Source: Clostridia bacterium
Lineage (GTDB): Bacteria; Bacillota; Clostridia; Christensenellales; CAG-138
Direction: 5' to 3'
DNA length: 64,000 nt
Assembly (NCBI GenBank): GCA_016292635.1
Contig: JAEDIC010000007.1
Location: 1 to 64,000 of the forward strand
Every line of letters begins with the position of its first letter. Within the stretch, counting starts at the first letter, position 1. Under the pieces are notes generated by a model that ran no database searches, had not been told where the DNA came from, and saw only the letters and a program-made list of their open reading frames with translations. Shown here one piece after another: positions 25,751-33,970 of the stretch. A program made the translations under genes and the position numbers.

Positions 25751-26645
25751 GAAGAAAAAGAAAAAATATCCCTTTATCAAGGCACGGACCTATATCCAGG
25801 CCTGTTGGGCGCTGCTTACAAACAGCTATGCCTCCGGCTTCATAAACGGCACCATCTATCAGGGAAACGTAAAGAGCGTCTGCGTTCCCGGGCTGAATTG
25901 CTATTCCTGTCCCGGCGCATGGGGCGCCTGTCCCATGGGCTCATTGCAGAACGCCCTTGCGGGCAGAGTTACCGGCTTCCCCTTTTATGTGGTGGGCACC
26001 CTTATTACCATAGGCGCGCTGCTGGGCCGCATAGTGTGCGGATGGCTGTGCCCCTTTGGTCTTATACAGGATCTGTTCTTCAAGATCCCCCCAAAGAAAA
26101 AGGTGCGCCGCCTGCCCGGAGAAAAGTATCTTCGCAAGCTCCGCTATGTGGTGCTGATTGTGATGGGCATAATTCTGCCCCTGTTTGCAAAGGGGAATTT
26201 CGGCGTTGGCAGCCCCTGGTTCTGCAAGTGGATATGCCCCTCCGGCACAATGATAGGCGGCCTGCCCCTTATAGCGCTGAACGAGGAGCTGAGGAGCGTG
26301 CTTGGCTGGCTGTTCAGCTGGAAGATGTTTGTGCTGGCGGTATTGCTGGCGGGCTCGGTATTCCTGTTTAGGCCCTTCTGCCGCTATCTCTGCCCTCTGG
26401 GTGCAATATACGGCCTGATGAATCCGGTATCCCTGGTAAAAATAAGGGTAAGCAAGAGCCGCTGCACCTCCTGCGGCGCCTGTCAGAGGGCCTGCGGGCT
26501 GGATGTCCCGGTATACAGGGAGCCTAACTCCGCCGACTGCATACGCTGCGGCAAGTGCATTACGGTCTGTCCCCACTCCGCCCTTAAGATGGACGCAAGC
26601 CTGAAGGGGAAAAGGAGACGCAGACCCGCTGCGGAAGAGGCATAA
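25743..26645 (+). CDS. NapH-like membrane 4Fe-4S protein
   Basis: 300 residues. About five membrane segments with NapH/RdxA-type cysteine motifs CGWLCPFG and CRYLCPLGA, further cysteine clusters (NCYSCPGAWGACPMG, WFCKWICPSG), and two C-terminal ferredoxin motifs CTSCGACQRACG and CIRCGKCITVCP. Such proteins move electrons across or into the membrane. The start is a TTG at 25743 that overlaps the CXXC peptide gene by 8 bases. The highly basic N-terminus (MDKKKKKK) sets the cytoplasmic side. Context suggests it feeds reducing power to the selenoprotein. Confidence 0.88.
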   Translation: MDKKKKKKYPFIKARTYIQACWALLTNSYASGFINGTIYQGNVKSVCVPGLNCYSCPGAWGACPMGSLQNALAGRVTGFPFYVVGTLITIGALLGRIVCGWLCPFGLIQDLFFKIPPKKKVRRLPGEKYLRKLRYVVLIVMGIILPLFAKGNFGVGSPWFCKWICPSGTMIGGLPLIALNEELRSVLGWLFSWKMFVLAVLLAGSVFLFRPFCRYLCPLGAIYGLMNPVSLVKIRVSKSRCTSCGACQRACGLDVPVYREPNSADCIRCGKCITVCPHSALKMDASLKGKRRRRPAAEEA

Positions 26646-26658
26646 ATACGGACAAAGC

Positions 26659-26687
26659 AAAACGGAGAAGGATGACCTTCTCCGTTT
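26659..26687 (+). terminator. Terminator, left copy of a 29-bp direct repeat flanking element C
   Basis: Hairpin CGGAGAAGG, loop ATGA, CCTTCTCCG followed by TTT. The 29 bases are identical to 26885-26913, including loop orientation. It closes the redox operon. Confidence 0.85.
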
Positions 26688-26884
26688 CTGACTGTCAAAA
26701 ACCCTTGGGGGTTCGGGGGCCGCAGCCCCCGGAGGCTTCAATCGGATTTGGCGACATGTGCGGCAAATCCGCAAAAGCCTTGCGCAGCAAGGGTTTCTTT
26801 TCATGGATCCCTGGCCGTGCCGCAGGCACAAGGGAGCCATGTAAACCTCGAAAAAGTGGCATAATGCCACTTTTTCGACAACCT
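26688..26884. repeat. Structured intergenic element, copy C (197 bp)
   Basis: Bounded by TGTCAAAAA on the left (from 26693) and TTTTTCGACA on the right. Inside are the hairpins GGGGGCCGCAGCCCCC and GGATTTGGCGACATGTGCGGCAAATCC (as two arms), then GCACAAGGG and GCCTTGCGCAGCAAGG-type repeats, and the terminal hairpin AAAAAGTGGC/GCCACTTTTT. It has the same architecture as copy D but diverged sequence. No reading frame is convincing. Confidence 0.85.
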
Positions 26885-26913
26885 AAAACGGAGAAGGATG
26901 ACCTTCTCCGTTT
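26885..26913. terminator. Terminator, right copy of the 29-bp direct repeat
   Basis: Exact repeat of 26659-26687 followed by TTTTTATG. The stem is symmetric and also precedes a T-run on the minus strand, so it can end the convergent radical SAM gene that stops at 26929. Confidence 0.85.
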
Positions 26914-26928
26914 TTATGTGCGTTTATT

Positions 26929-27807
26929 TTACAGTTTGAAATTTACCCATTTGCAGTATTGCTCAAGGCCCTCCTTGCTTTGGTTCCAGTCGGTGCATAC
27001 GTTGCCGTCCGGAAACACCACCATTTCGTGGAGTATGGTGAGGGGGCCGATTTTGCATATGCTGTATGGCAGTATTTTATGGTAGTACACCGTCATGCCA
27101 GAATCCGCCAGGAAGGATACATCATCGAAGGATGTGCCCATGTTGTAGTAGTGGTAGCGGTAATTTTCGCAGAGGGTCTTAAGGAAAGGGCTGTCCTGTA
27201 CATGGAGATTTTCGGCGGTAACCTTGTTAAAATCCTCCCGGAAGTGCAGCTCCAGATTTTTCTTTCCTGCGTACTGCGCTTCCCAGCGCTTTACCACGGA
27301 ATCTACCCATTCTGCGGTGGCTTCCCGGTTTTGTATAACGCAGTTTATGCGGACGGGAACCTTAAGGCTGCCCAGTATCCTGTCACTTGCGGGGGCCGCA
27401 AGGAAAGAGGAATCCTTTTCGTAGGAATTGCAGTGGCGCGATACGTTTATGCCCTTTACGCAGGGGTATTCCACATCAAACATATGGGCGATATCGCTTG
27501 CCGTTTCGGAAGGGAAGAGAGTGTTTACATAAACAATTTTATCCTTCAGCACATCCAGCATTTTGGATAGGGCTTCAAGATCGGCGCAGGGTTCGCCGCC
27601 GGTTATCATTATATCTTCAATGTCGGAATCCGCTATTCGGCGGAGAACATCCAGGGTTTTGTGGAGGGATGTTTCCATTGTGTCATACATGAGGCGGGAT
27701 TCACAGAAGGGACATTTGCGCCCGCAGTTGTACGGAACGTATACATGGGCGGTTTTTTTAGGGCGAACGATATTTTTAATGTTGTCTATGTTGTCAAGAC
27801 AATACAT
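26929..27807 (-). CDS. Radical SAM protein of unknown substrate
   Basis: 292 residues. The [4Fe-4S]/SAM motif CGRKCPFC is near residues 28-35, followed by ITGGEPCADLEAL, the typical GGEP loop. The C-terminal half has several cysteines (YSICKIG, GNVCTDW) that might bind an auxiliary cluster but do not form a full SPASM pattern. Starts behind CGGAGG. It stands alone with no partner gene, so the substrate cannot be inferred. It is not an nrdG-type activase by length. Confidence 0.82.
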   Translation of the reverse strand: MYCLDNIDNIKNIVRPKKTAHVYVPYNCGRKCPFCESRLMYDTMETSLHKTLDVLRRIADSDIEDIMITGGEPCADLEALSKMLDVLKDKIVYVNTLFPSETASDIAHMFDVEYPCVKGINVSRHCNSYEKDSSFLAAPASDRILGSLKVPVRINCVIQNREATAEWVDSVVKRWEAQYAGKKNLELHFREDFNKVTAENLHVQDSPFLKTLCENYRYHYYNMGTSFDDVSFLADSGMTVYYHKILPYSICKIGPLTILHEMVVFPDGNVCTDWNQSKEGLEQYCKWVNFKL

Positions 27808-28131
27808 CTATGGAAAGTCCTCCGTGCTGATGAAAGTTATTAAAAATCTGCGTACCAATGGGGGAATAGGCAGAGAGAAAGTACAACGCAGCCAGTACAT
27901 CGCGTTGTCATTTAATAATATAACATTATTTTTGACTATTTCAAGCAATGTTTATCCTTTAACAAGGATAGACTCAACAAGGACCGTGAAATTTTCCATA
28001 AAACTGATTCATGCGGTATTGCCCGGTCAGATTCCCATGTGGTATATTATTAAAAATACCTTAATTTATCCTTTGCCCGTTACTCCACTTTACTAATCGG
28101 CAGGGGAGAAACAAAGGAGGAATATCCGTCC

Positions 28132-28224
28132 GGCTGGCGGTGCGGCAGCGTGGAGACCTGTCGTAATGGGACGAAATGCCTTTGTCCCGAGGTCGCTCCT
28201 TGCGGAGGCAGAGCGATCGCAGCC
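28132..28224 (+). ncRNA. Structured leader of the sugar ABC ATPase gene, no family recognised
   Basis: Nested helices can be drawn. GGCTG (28132-28136) pairs with CAGCC (28220-28224). GGAG-ACCT (28152-28159) pairs with AGGT-CG-CTCC (28190-28199). GGGACGAA (28168-28175) pairs with TTTGTCCC (28181-28188). The ATG at 28236 follows within 12 nt and has no Shine-Dalgarno, so the 3' helix could control access to the start. The rest of the 27808-28131 gap is AT-rich and holds no gene. Confidence 0.45.
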
Positions 28225-28235
28225 AAATAAACACC

Positions 28236-29429
28236 ATGGCAAAAGTAAGCCTGAGAAACATCAAGAAGGTCTACCCCAACGCCGAAACTAAGAAGAAAAA
28301 GAAAAAGGGTGAACAGGAGGTAGAAAAGAAGGCCAATCTGCAGATCACCGATGAGGGTGTGGTAGCCGTTCAGGAATTCAGTCTGGATATCGCCGACAAG
28401 GAGTTTATCGTTCTGGTAGGTCCCTCCGGCTGCGGTAAGTCCACCACCCTGCGCATGATCGCAGGCCTTGAGGACATCAGTGGCGGCGAGCTGTACATCG
28501 GCGAAAAGCTTATGAACGACGTAGCTCCCAAGGACAGGGATATCGCAATGGTATTCCAGAACTACGCTCTGTATCCCCACATGACCGTATATGAAAACAT
28601 GGCCTTCTCCCTTAAGCTCAAGAAAACTCCCAAGGACGAGATCGACCGCAAGGTAAAGGAAGCCGCCGAGATCCTGGATATCACCCAGTATCTTGACCGC
28701 AAGCCCAAGGCGCTTTCCGGCGGCCAGCGCCAGCGCGTCGCCATCGGTCGTGCCATCGTCCGTGATCCCGCCGTATTCCTCATGGATGAGCCTCTGTCCA
28801 ACCTGGACGCCAAGCTCAGGAATCAGATGCGTGCGGAAATCATAAAGCTGCGTCAGCGCATAAACACCACTTTCGTATACGTTACCCATGACCAGACCGA
28901 GGCCATGACTCTGGGCGACCGCATCGTCATTATGCGCGATGGTTTCATCCAGCAGATAGGCACCCCTCAGGAAGTGTTCAATCATCCCGCCAATCTGTTC
29001 GTAGCAGGCTTCATAGGAACTCCCCAGATGAACTTCTTTGACGCCCGTCTGGAGAAGGAAGGGGACGTCTACTATGTTGCTCTGCAGGACACCAGGGTTC
29101 AGATTCCCGAAGACAAGCAGCGGGCCCTCAAGGACAAGGGCGTTGAGCCCTGCGATATCACTCTGGGCATCCGCCCCGAGCATATCACGTTGAGCGAAAA
29201 GGCAGACCAAGCCAATATCTCCGCCACCGTTGACGTGTCCGAGATGATGGGCAGCTCCGTACATCTCCATGTAACCGCCAACGGCAAGGATGTTGTTGTA
29301 ATAATCCCCACCATCGAACTTACCGGCGAACTGCAGAACGGCTTTGCCTACGGCGCTCACGTAAACTTTACCTTCGGCGGCAATGTTATCCATATGTTCG
29401 ACAAGGCCACCGACAAGAACCTTATATAG
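28236..29429 (+). CDS. Sugar ABC transporter ATP-binding protein (MsmK/UgpC type)
   Basis: 397 residues. Walker A GPSGCGKST, Q-loop FQNYALYPHM, signature LSGGQRQRVAIGRA and Walker B VFLMDEPLSNLD, followed by the regulatory OB-fold (TOBE) domain with GIRPEHI. The N-terminus carries an unusual Lys/Glu-rich insert (TKKKKKKGEQEVEKK) within the first strand region, absent from typical MsmK. Such ATPases often serve several oligosaccharide importers. It probably energises the binding protein and permeases at 30.7-33.9 kb. Closed by its own terminator. Confidence 0.92.
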   Translation: MAKVSLRNIKKVYPNAETKKKKKKGEQEVEKKANLQITDEGVVAVQEFSLDIADKEFIVLVGPSGCGKSTTLRMIAGLEDISGGELYIGEKLMNDVAPKDRDIAMVFQNYALYPHMTVYENMAFSLKLKKTPKDEIDRKVKEAAEILDITQYLDRKPKALSGGQRQRVAIGRAIVRDPAVFLMDEPLSNLDAKLRNQMRAEIIKLRQRINTTFVYVTHDQTEAMTLGDRIVIMRDGFIQQIGTPQEVFNHPANLFVAGFIGTPQMNFFDARLEKEGDVYYVALQDTRVQIPEDKQRALKDKGVEPCDITLGIRPEHITLSEKADQANISATVDVSEMMGSSVHLHVTANGKDVVVIIPTIELTGELQNGFAYGAHVNFTFGGNVIHMFDKATDKNLI

Positions 29430-29456
29430 TTATATAACCACAGCTTAATGCTAAAG

Positions 29457-29487
29457 CCCGGTTCACCTGCGTGAATCGGGTTTTTTA
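29457..29487 (+). terminator. Terminator of the sugar ABC ATPase gene
   Basis: CCCGGTTCAC and GTGAATCGGG form a 10-bp stem followed by TTTTTT. Confidence 0.9.
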
Positions 29488-29523
29488 TATGGTGATATTT
29501 GTTTGTTTTATAACGATACTATG

Positions 29524-29583
29524 TTGACTTTTTTTCCTTACATTGATATCATATTGATACAAGGTTTCCGGTAACGTTACCGG
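29524..29583 (+). promoter_or_regulatory. lacI-type gene promoter with LacI operator
   Basis: TTGACT (29524-29529), 17 bp and TATCAT (29547-29552). The perfect palindrome CCGGTAACGTTACCGG (29568-29583), centred on CG as LacI-family operators are, lies about 10-25 nt after the predicted start, so autorepression is likely. No second copy was seen before the binding protein gene. Confidence 0.75.
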
Positions 29584-29628
29584 TAAGGTTTCCACATACA
29601 TTCCGACATATAGAATAGGATAAAGGCT

Positions 29629-30642
29629 ATGACTATAAAGGACATCGCCCGTCTCAGCGGGGTAAGCGTAAGCACCGTATCGAGGGTGCTTAATAACCGC
29701 CCCGATGTCAGCGAGGAAAGCCGCATAAGGGTTCTCGGAGTTATAGAAAACGCGAAATACATACCAAACAACACAGCACGCAATCTGGTAAAAACCAAAT
29801 CCGACGCCATCGGCCTTGTGGTTCGTGGCGTATCCAATCCTTTTTATGTCGATATTATTACCGCAATAGAAAAAAAGATAGAGCAGGCAGGCTATACCAT
29901 GGTAATGCGCCAGATAGCCTCAGACGCTGACGAGATACAGTGCGGCGCGGAAATGGAGCGGGAAAAGCGGCTGCTGGGCATAGTTTTCTTGGGGGGGTGC
30001 CAGAATTACACTTCGGAAAGGCTTAAGGTGCTTAATGTGCCCTTCGTGTGCTGTTCATACAGCAACAAATACGGCACTCTCAGCGATGATGAGTATTCCT
30101 CTGTATCCATTGAGGACCAGGAGGAAGCCTACCGGGCCGTGAAGATGCTGCTGCAAAACGGACACAGGCGCATTGCTGCGCTGGTTTCCGGCAAAGAAGA
30201 TGGCTCCATAAGCCAGCTGCGCTATCAGGGTTATCTCAAGGCTCTGAAGGATTGCGGCACAGAGTATGATCCCTCCCTCGTTATAGAATCCGGCAGCTTT
30301 TCCATATCCGACGCTTATGAAGCCATGGTGAAGCAGCTGGATATAAATTCGGATTTTACCGCCCTCTTTGCCATAGCGGACATTATGGCCATAGGCGCCA
30401 TGCGTGCCCTGCATGAGCACGGCAGAAAAGTCCCCGAAGACTGCTCCATAATAGCCATAGACGGCGTTGCGGTTTCGGAATACATAAATCCCATGCTGTC
30501 CACCCTTTGCCAGCCGGTGGAGGAGCTGGGGAAGAACAGCGTAAGCATACTGCTGGACATGATAGAAGGACGCTCCGGCAATATCCATCAGGTGCTGCCC
30601 ACCCATTTCAGGGAAGGCGCGTCCTTAAGCAAAGTGAATTGA
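29629..30642 (+). CDS. LacI-family transcriptional regulator
   Basis: 337 residues. The helix-turn-helix TIKDIARLSGVSVSTVSRVLN is at the N-terminus with the hinge helix near 50-58 (NNTARNLVKT), followed by the periplasmic-binding-like sensor domain. It is placed between the sugar ABC ATPase and the binding protein gene and probably controls this oligosaccharide uptake group in response to a sugar. The palindrome at 29568-29583 is its likely site. Confidence 0.93.
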   Translation: MTIKDIARLSGVSVSTVSRVLNNRPDVSEESRIRVLGVIENAKYIPNNTARNLVKTKSDAIGLVVRGVSNPFYVDIITAIEKKIEQAGYTMVMRQIASDADEIQCGAEMEREKRLLGIVFLGGCQNYTSERLKVLNVPFVCCSYSNKYGTLSDDEYSSVSIEDQEEAYRAVKMLLQNGHRRIAALVSGKEDGSISQLRYQGYLKALKDCGTEYDPSLVIESGSFSISDAYEAMVKQLDINSDFTALFAIADIMAIGAMRALHEHGRKVPEDCSIIAIDGVAVSEYINPMLSTLCQPVEELGKNSVSILLDMIEGRSGNIHQVLPTHFREGASLSKVN

Positions 30643-30694
30643 ATTTGCGTCGAAAGAACGGCGCAGAATATTATAAAAAGAGAGGAAGATATCA

Positions 30695-32026
30695 ATGAAG
30701 AAGTATTTTGCACTGCTCCTGGCCGTAGTTATGGCATTTTCCATGGCAGCCTGCGCAGCGCCCGCTGAGGAGCCCGCTGGAGAAGTAGCGGAAGAAGTTG
30801 TTGAAAAACCCGCCGCCGCCGGTTCCGTTTATTGGCTCAACTTCAAGCCCGAATCCGACGCCGCCCTGCAGGAGCTGGCTGCTATGTACACCGAGGAGAC
30901 CGGCGTGCCTGTAACCGTTGTTACTGCCGCTTCCGGTACCTACAATGAGACCCTGACCGCCGAGATGGACAAGAGTGATGCTCCCACCATGTTCGTAGTT
31001 GGCAACGCTGCCGCTGTTGACACCTGGGGCGAGTACTGCTATGACCTCACCGGCACCCCCATTGCCGAGGAACTGAACACCGACGCTTATATGCTCTATG
31101 ACGATGAGGGCAAACTCTGCTCCATCGGCTACTGCTATGAGTGCTACGGCATCATCACCAACAAGGCTCTCCTTGAGAAGGCTGGCTACACCATAGAAGA
31201 CATCACCAACTTCGAGTCCCTGAAGACCGTTGCGGAAGATATTCATGCCAGGGCTGACGAGCTTGGCTTCGACGCTTTTACTTCCGCAGGCATGGACGGC
31301 AGCTCCAGCTGGCGCTTCACCGGTCACCTCATCAATCTGGAGTACTACTATGAGTCCGTTGACGCCCCCGAAGCTTGGACCGAGTGCCCCGCTTCCATAA
31401 CCGGCGCTTACATGGACAACTACAAGAACCTGTGGGACCTGATGATCAACAACAGCGCCGTAAATCCTGCTGATCTGGCCAACGGCGGCTTTGATGCCAA
31501 TGCTGAGTTTGCAAACGGCGAGGCCGTATTCTATAGCCAGGGCAACTGGGAATGGGCTTCTCTGCAGGAGAAGGGCATGAATGCCGAAGAACTGACCATG
31601 ATCCCCTACTACTGCGGTGTTGAAGGCGAAGAAATGGCCGGTCTGAACTGCGGTACTGAGAACTACTGGGCTGTTAACTCCGAGGCTTCCGAGGAAGACA
31701 TCCAGGCCACATTGGACTTCATGTACTGGCTGGTAACCGATGCTGAGGCTTCCCGCATTGCGGTTGATTCCTTTGGCGTAATGCCCTACACCAATGCCGC
31801 TACCTCCACCAACCCCTTCCTGGCCATCGCCAACGAATATGCTGCCAATGGTCGCTACAGCATGTGGTGGGCCACCAACTATCAGCCCAATGTTGACGCT
31901 TACCGCGCCACCGTCGTTTCCGCTCTGAATCAGTATGACGCTGACCAGACCGACGCCAACTGGGAGCAGGTTGTTACCGCTTTCGTTGATGGCTGGGCCG
32001 CACAGTACGCTGCTGTAAACGGTTAG
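30695..32026 (+). CDS. Sugar ABC transporter solute-binding lipoprotein (family 1)
   Basis: 443 residues. Signal peptide with lipobox MAAC (Cys20), then an acidic linker (EEPAGEVAEEVVEK) and a maltose-type binding fold. Conserved family features include DTWGEYCYDLT and the SEASEEDIQATLDFMYWL block near the C-terminus. Context (MalF/MalG-like permeases and MalQ) points to maltodextrin or a related oligosaccharide. AGAGGAAG precedes the ATG. Highly biased codons and a downstream attenuator suggest strong expression. Confidence 0.92.
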   Translation: MKKYFALLLAVVMAFSMAACAAPAEEPAGEVAEEVVEKPAAAGSVYWLNFKPESDAALQELAAMYTEETGVPVTVVTAASGTYNETLTAEMDKSDAPTMFVVGNAAAVDTWGEYCYDLTGTPIAEELNTDAYMLYDDEGKLCSIGYCYECYGIITNKALLEKAGYTIEDITNFESLKTVAEDIHARADELGFDAFTSAGMDGSSSWRFTGHLINLEYYYESVDAPEAWTECPASITGAYMDNYKNLWDLMINNSAVNPADLANGGFDANAEFANGEAVFYSQGNWEWASLQEKGMNAEELTMIPYYCGVEGEEMAGLNCGTENYWAVNSEASEEDIQATLDFMYWLVTDAEASRIAVDSFGVMPYTNAATSTNPFLAIANEYAANGRYSMWWATNYQPNVDAYRATVVSALNQYDADQTDANWEQVVTAFVDGWAAQYAAVNG

Positions 32027-32064
32027 TCCGTTCCCATCCGAAAAGATAACGGATAAAAAAGCAT

Positions 32065-32096
32065 GCGGGGCGAGCACAACGCTCGCCCCGCGTTTT
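32065..32096 (+). terminator. Attenuating hairpin after the sugar-binding protein gene
   Basis: GCGGGGCGAGC and GCTCGCCCCGC form an 11-bp stem, then GTTTTCAAT. Probably lowers permease expression relative to the binding protein. Confidence 0.8.
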
Positions 32097-32162
32097 CAAT
32101 ATCACCTTCGTGGCTGCACGAGGCCTCTAAGGTGTCCAATATAATAGGGGGAGTTTGACATC

Positions 32163-33077
32163 ATGAAACGCAAACGCAACGCCGCTTCGGTGAACAGCCG
32201 TCTTGTCCGCCGGCCGATACAGCGTATGTTTCCGCTGTTTCTTCTGCCGATGACGGCGGCTTTCTGCATAGGCTTTGTATGGCCTTTCCTGCAGGGGCTG
32301 TTTTTGTCATTTACCAAGTTTAAAACCACCAGCAAATGGACCTGGGTGGGAGCAAGCAACTACTTAAAGGCATTTCAGGACGACAGCTTTATGTATTCCT
32401 TTGGATATACCGCTTTGTTTGCCTTCGTATCGTTGGTAATAATCAACGTGCTTGCTTTTGCCGTAGCCTATGCCTTGACCCAGAAGATCAGGGGCGCAAA
32501 CCTGTTCCGCACGGTGTTCTTTATGCCTAACCTTATTGGCGGCATCGTGTTGGGCTATATCTGGAGCATGATCTTCGATGGCATTTTGAGCTATTACAAT
32601 ACCTCCATAATCATGAATACCACATGGGGCTTCTGGGGCCTTATAATACTGGTCTGCTGGCAGCAGATAGGTTATATGATGATCATATACATCGCAGGCC
32701 TGCAGGCTGTGCCTGAGGATATGCTGGAGGCCGCCAAGATAGACGGCGCCAACGGCTGGCAGTCCCTTTTCAAAATAACCATCCCAAATGTTATGCCCTC
32801 CATCACCATATGCACCTTCCTGAGCCTGACCAACGGCTTTAAGCTGTTTGACCAGAACCTTGCGCTTACCGGAGGGCAGCCCTTCATCATCAATCCGGAC
32901 GGAACCGCCCTCCATACCACGGAAATGCTGGCGCTGAACATATACAATACCTTCTATGGCCAGAATGTAAACTCCCGCGGCGTGGCCCAAGCAAAGGCAG
33001 TATTGTTCTTTATTCTGGTGGCGTCCATCGGCCTGATACAGCTTCGTGCAACTCGGAATAAGGAGGTACAGCAGTAA
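32163..33077 (+). CDS. Sugar ABC transporter permease, MalF type
   Basis: 304 residues, six membrane segments. The EAA loop that contacts the ATPase reads AAKIDGANGWQSLFKITIP (about 197-215). It forms the translocation channel with the next gene. The stop TAA shares its last A with the ATG of the following permease. Start behind AGGGGGAG. Confidence 0.92.
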   Translation: MKRKRNAASVNSRLVRRPIQRMFPLFLLPMTAAFCIGFVWPFLQGLFLSFTKFKTTSKWTWVGASNYLKAFQDDSFMYSFGYTALFAFVSLVIINVLAFAVAYALTQKIRGANLFRTVFFMPNLIGGIVLGYIWSMIFDGILSYYNTSIIMNTTWGFWGLIILVCWQQIGYMMIIYIAGLQAVPEDMLEAAKIDGANGWQSLFKITIPNVMPSITICTFLSLTNGFKLFDQNLALTGGQPFIINPDGTALHTTEMLALNIYNTFYGQNVNSRGVAQAKAVLFFILVASIGLIQLRATRNKEVQQ

Positions 33078-33931
33078 TGAAGAGTTTGCTTAGCAGTAAA
33101 AATCGGGGCAAGACCCTGCTGTCCGCCCTCTTTGTAGTGATTTGCGTTGTGTATGTCATCCCGGTTTTTCTGGTGATGATGAACTCCTTTAAAATAAACA
33201 CATTTGTAAAGACCGACACCTTTGCGTGGCCAAACGCGGACAGCTTTGCGGGCTGGAATAATTACGTTAAGGGCATGACCTTTGGCAACTATCCCTTTCT
33301 GAAGTCTGCGTTTTACAGCACGGTTATAACTCTGCTGTCCACGGGCATTATCCTGCTGTTTACTTCTATGGCCGCGTGGTATATATCCAGGGTGGATTCC
33401 ATCTTCTGCCGCATCGTGTATTTCGGCTGCGTTTTCTCCATGGTGGTACCTTTTCAGATGGTAATGTTTACCCTGTCAAAGACCGCGGACACGCTGCACC
33501 TTAATACGCCATGGACCATTCCCATAATCTATCTGGGCTTTGGCGCGGGCCTTGCGGTTTTCATGTTTACGGGATTTGTAAAGAGCATACCGCTGGAAAT
33601 TGAGGAGGCGGCAGCCATAGACGGCTGCGGTCCCATACGCACCTATTTCAAAGTAGTGCTTCCCATGCTGAGGCCCACCATGGTTTCCGTGGGTATTCTG
33701 GAGATCATGTGGGTATGGAACGACTATCTCCTGCCCTATCTGGTGCTGGACAGAAAAAAGTATATGACCATACCCATACATATACAGTATCTGAAGGGCA
33801 GCTACGGCACCGTGGACCTTGGCGCTACCATGGCTCTCATCATGCTCAGCATAATTCCTGTTATCGTATTTTATCTCACCTGCCAGAAGCACATAATAAA
33901 GGGCGTGGCGGCAGGCGCCGTAAAGGGATAG
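33077..33931 (+). CDS. Sugar ABC transporter permease, MalG type
   Basis: 284 residues, six membrane segments, EAA loop EEAAAIDGCGPIRTYFKVVLP. The TAATG overlap with the previous gene implies coupled translation. Partner of the MalF-type permease. MalQ follows 39 bp downstream, so the group is probably one transcript from the binding protein gene. Confidence 0.92.
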   Translation: MKSLLSSKNRGKTLLSALFVVICVVYVIPVFLVMMNSFKINTFVKTDTFAWPNADSFAGWNNYVKGMTFGNYPFLKSAFYSTVITLLSTGIILLFTSMAAWYISRVDSIFCRIVYFGCVFSMVVPFQMVMFTLSKTADTLHLNTPWTIPIIYLGFGAGLAVFMFTGFVKSIPLEIEEAAAIDGCGPIRTYFKVVLPMLRPTMVSVGILEIMWVWNDYLLPYLVLDRKKYMTIPIHIQYLKGSYGTVDLGATMALIMLSIIPVIVFYLTCQKHIIKGVAAGAVKG

Positions 33932-33970
33932 CGGCAGCATAAAAGAATTTAAAGAGATCAGAGGATAAAT

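Noticed and set aside
26688..26884. Element C as a group IIC intron, which also inserts next to terminators
   Set aside because: About 200 bp is too short, there is no reverse transcriptase or domain V-like hairpin, and introns do not duplicate the terminator.
26929..27807. The radical SAM protein as the NrdG activase for nrdD
   Set aside because: At 292 residues it is far longer than NrdG (about 150-230) and lacks its short layout; it lies 10 kb from nrdD.
27808..28081. Small gene in the gap between the radical SAM and sugar ATPase genes
   Set aside because: The longest frames have no Shine-Dalgarno and an AT-rich random composition.
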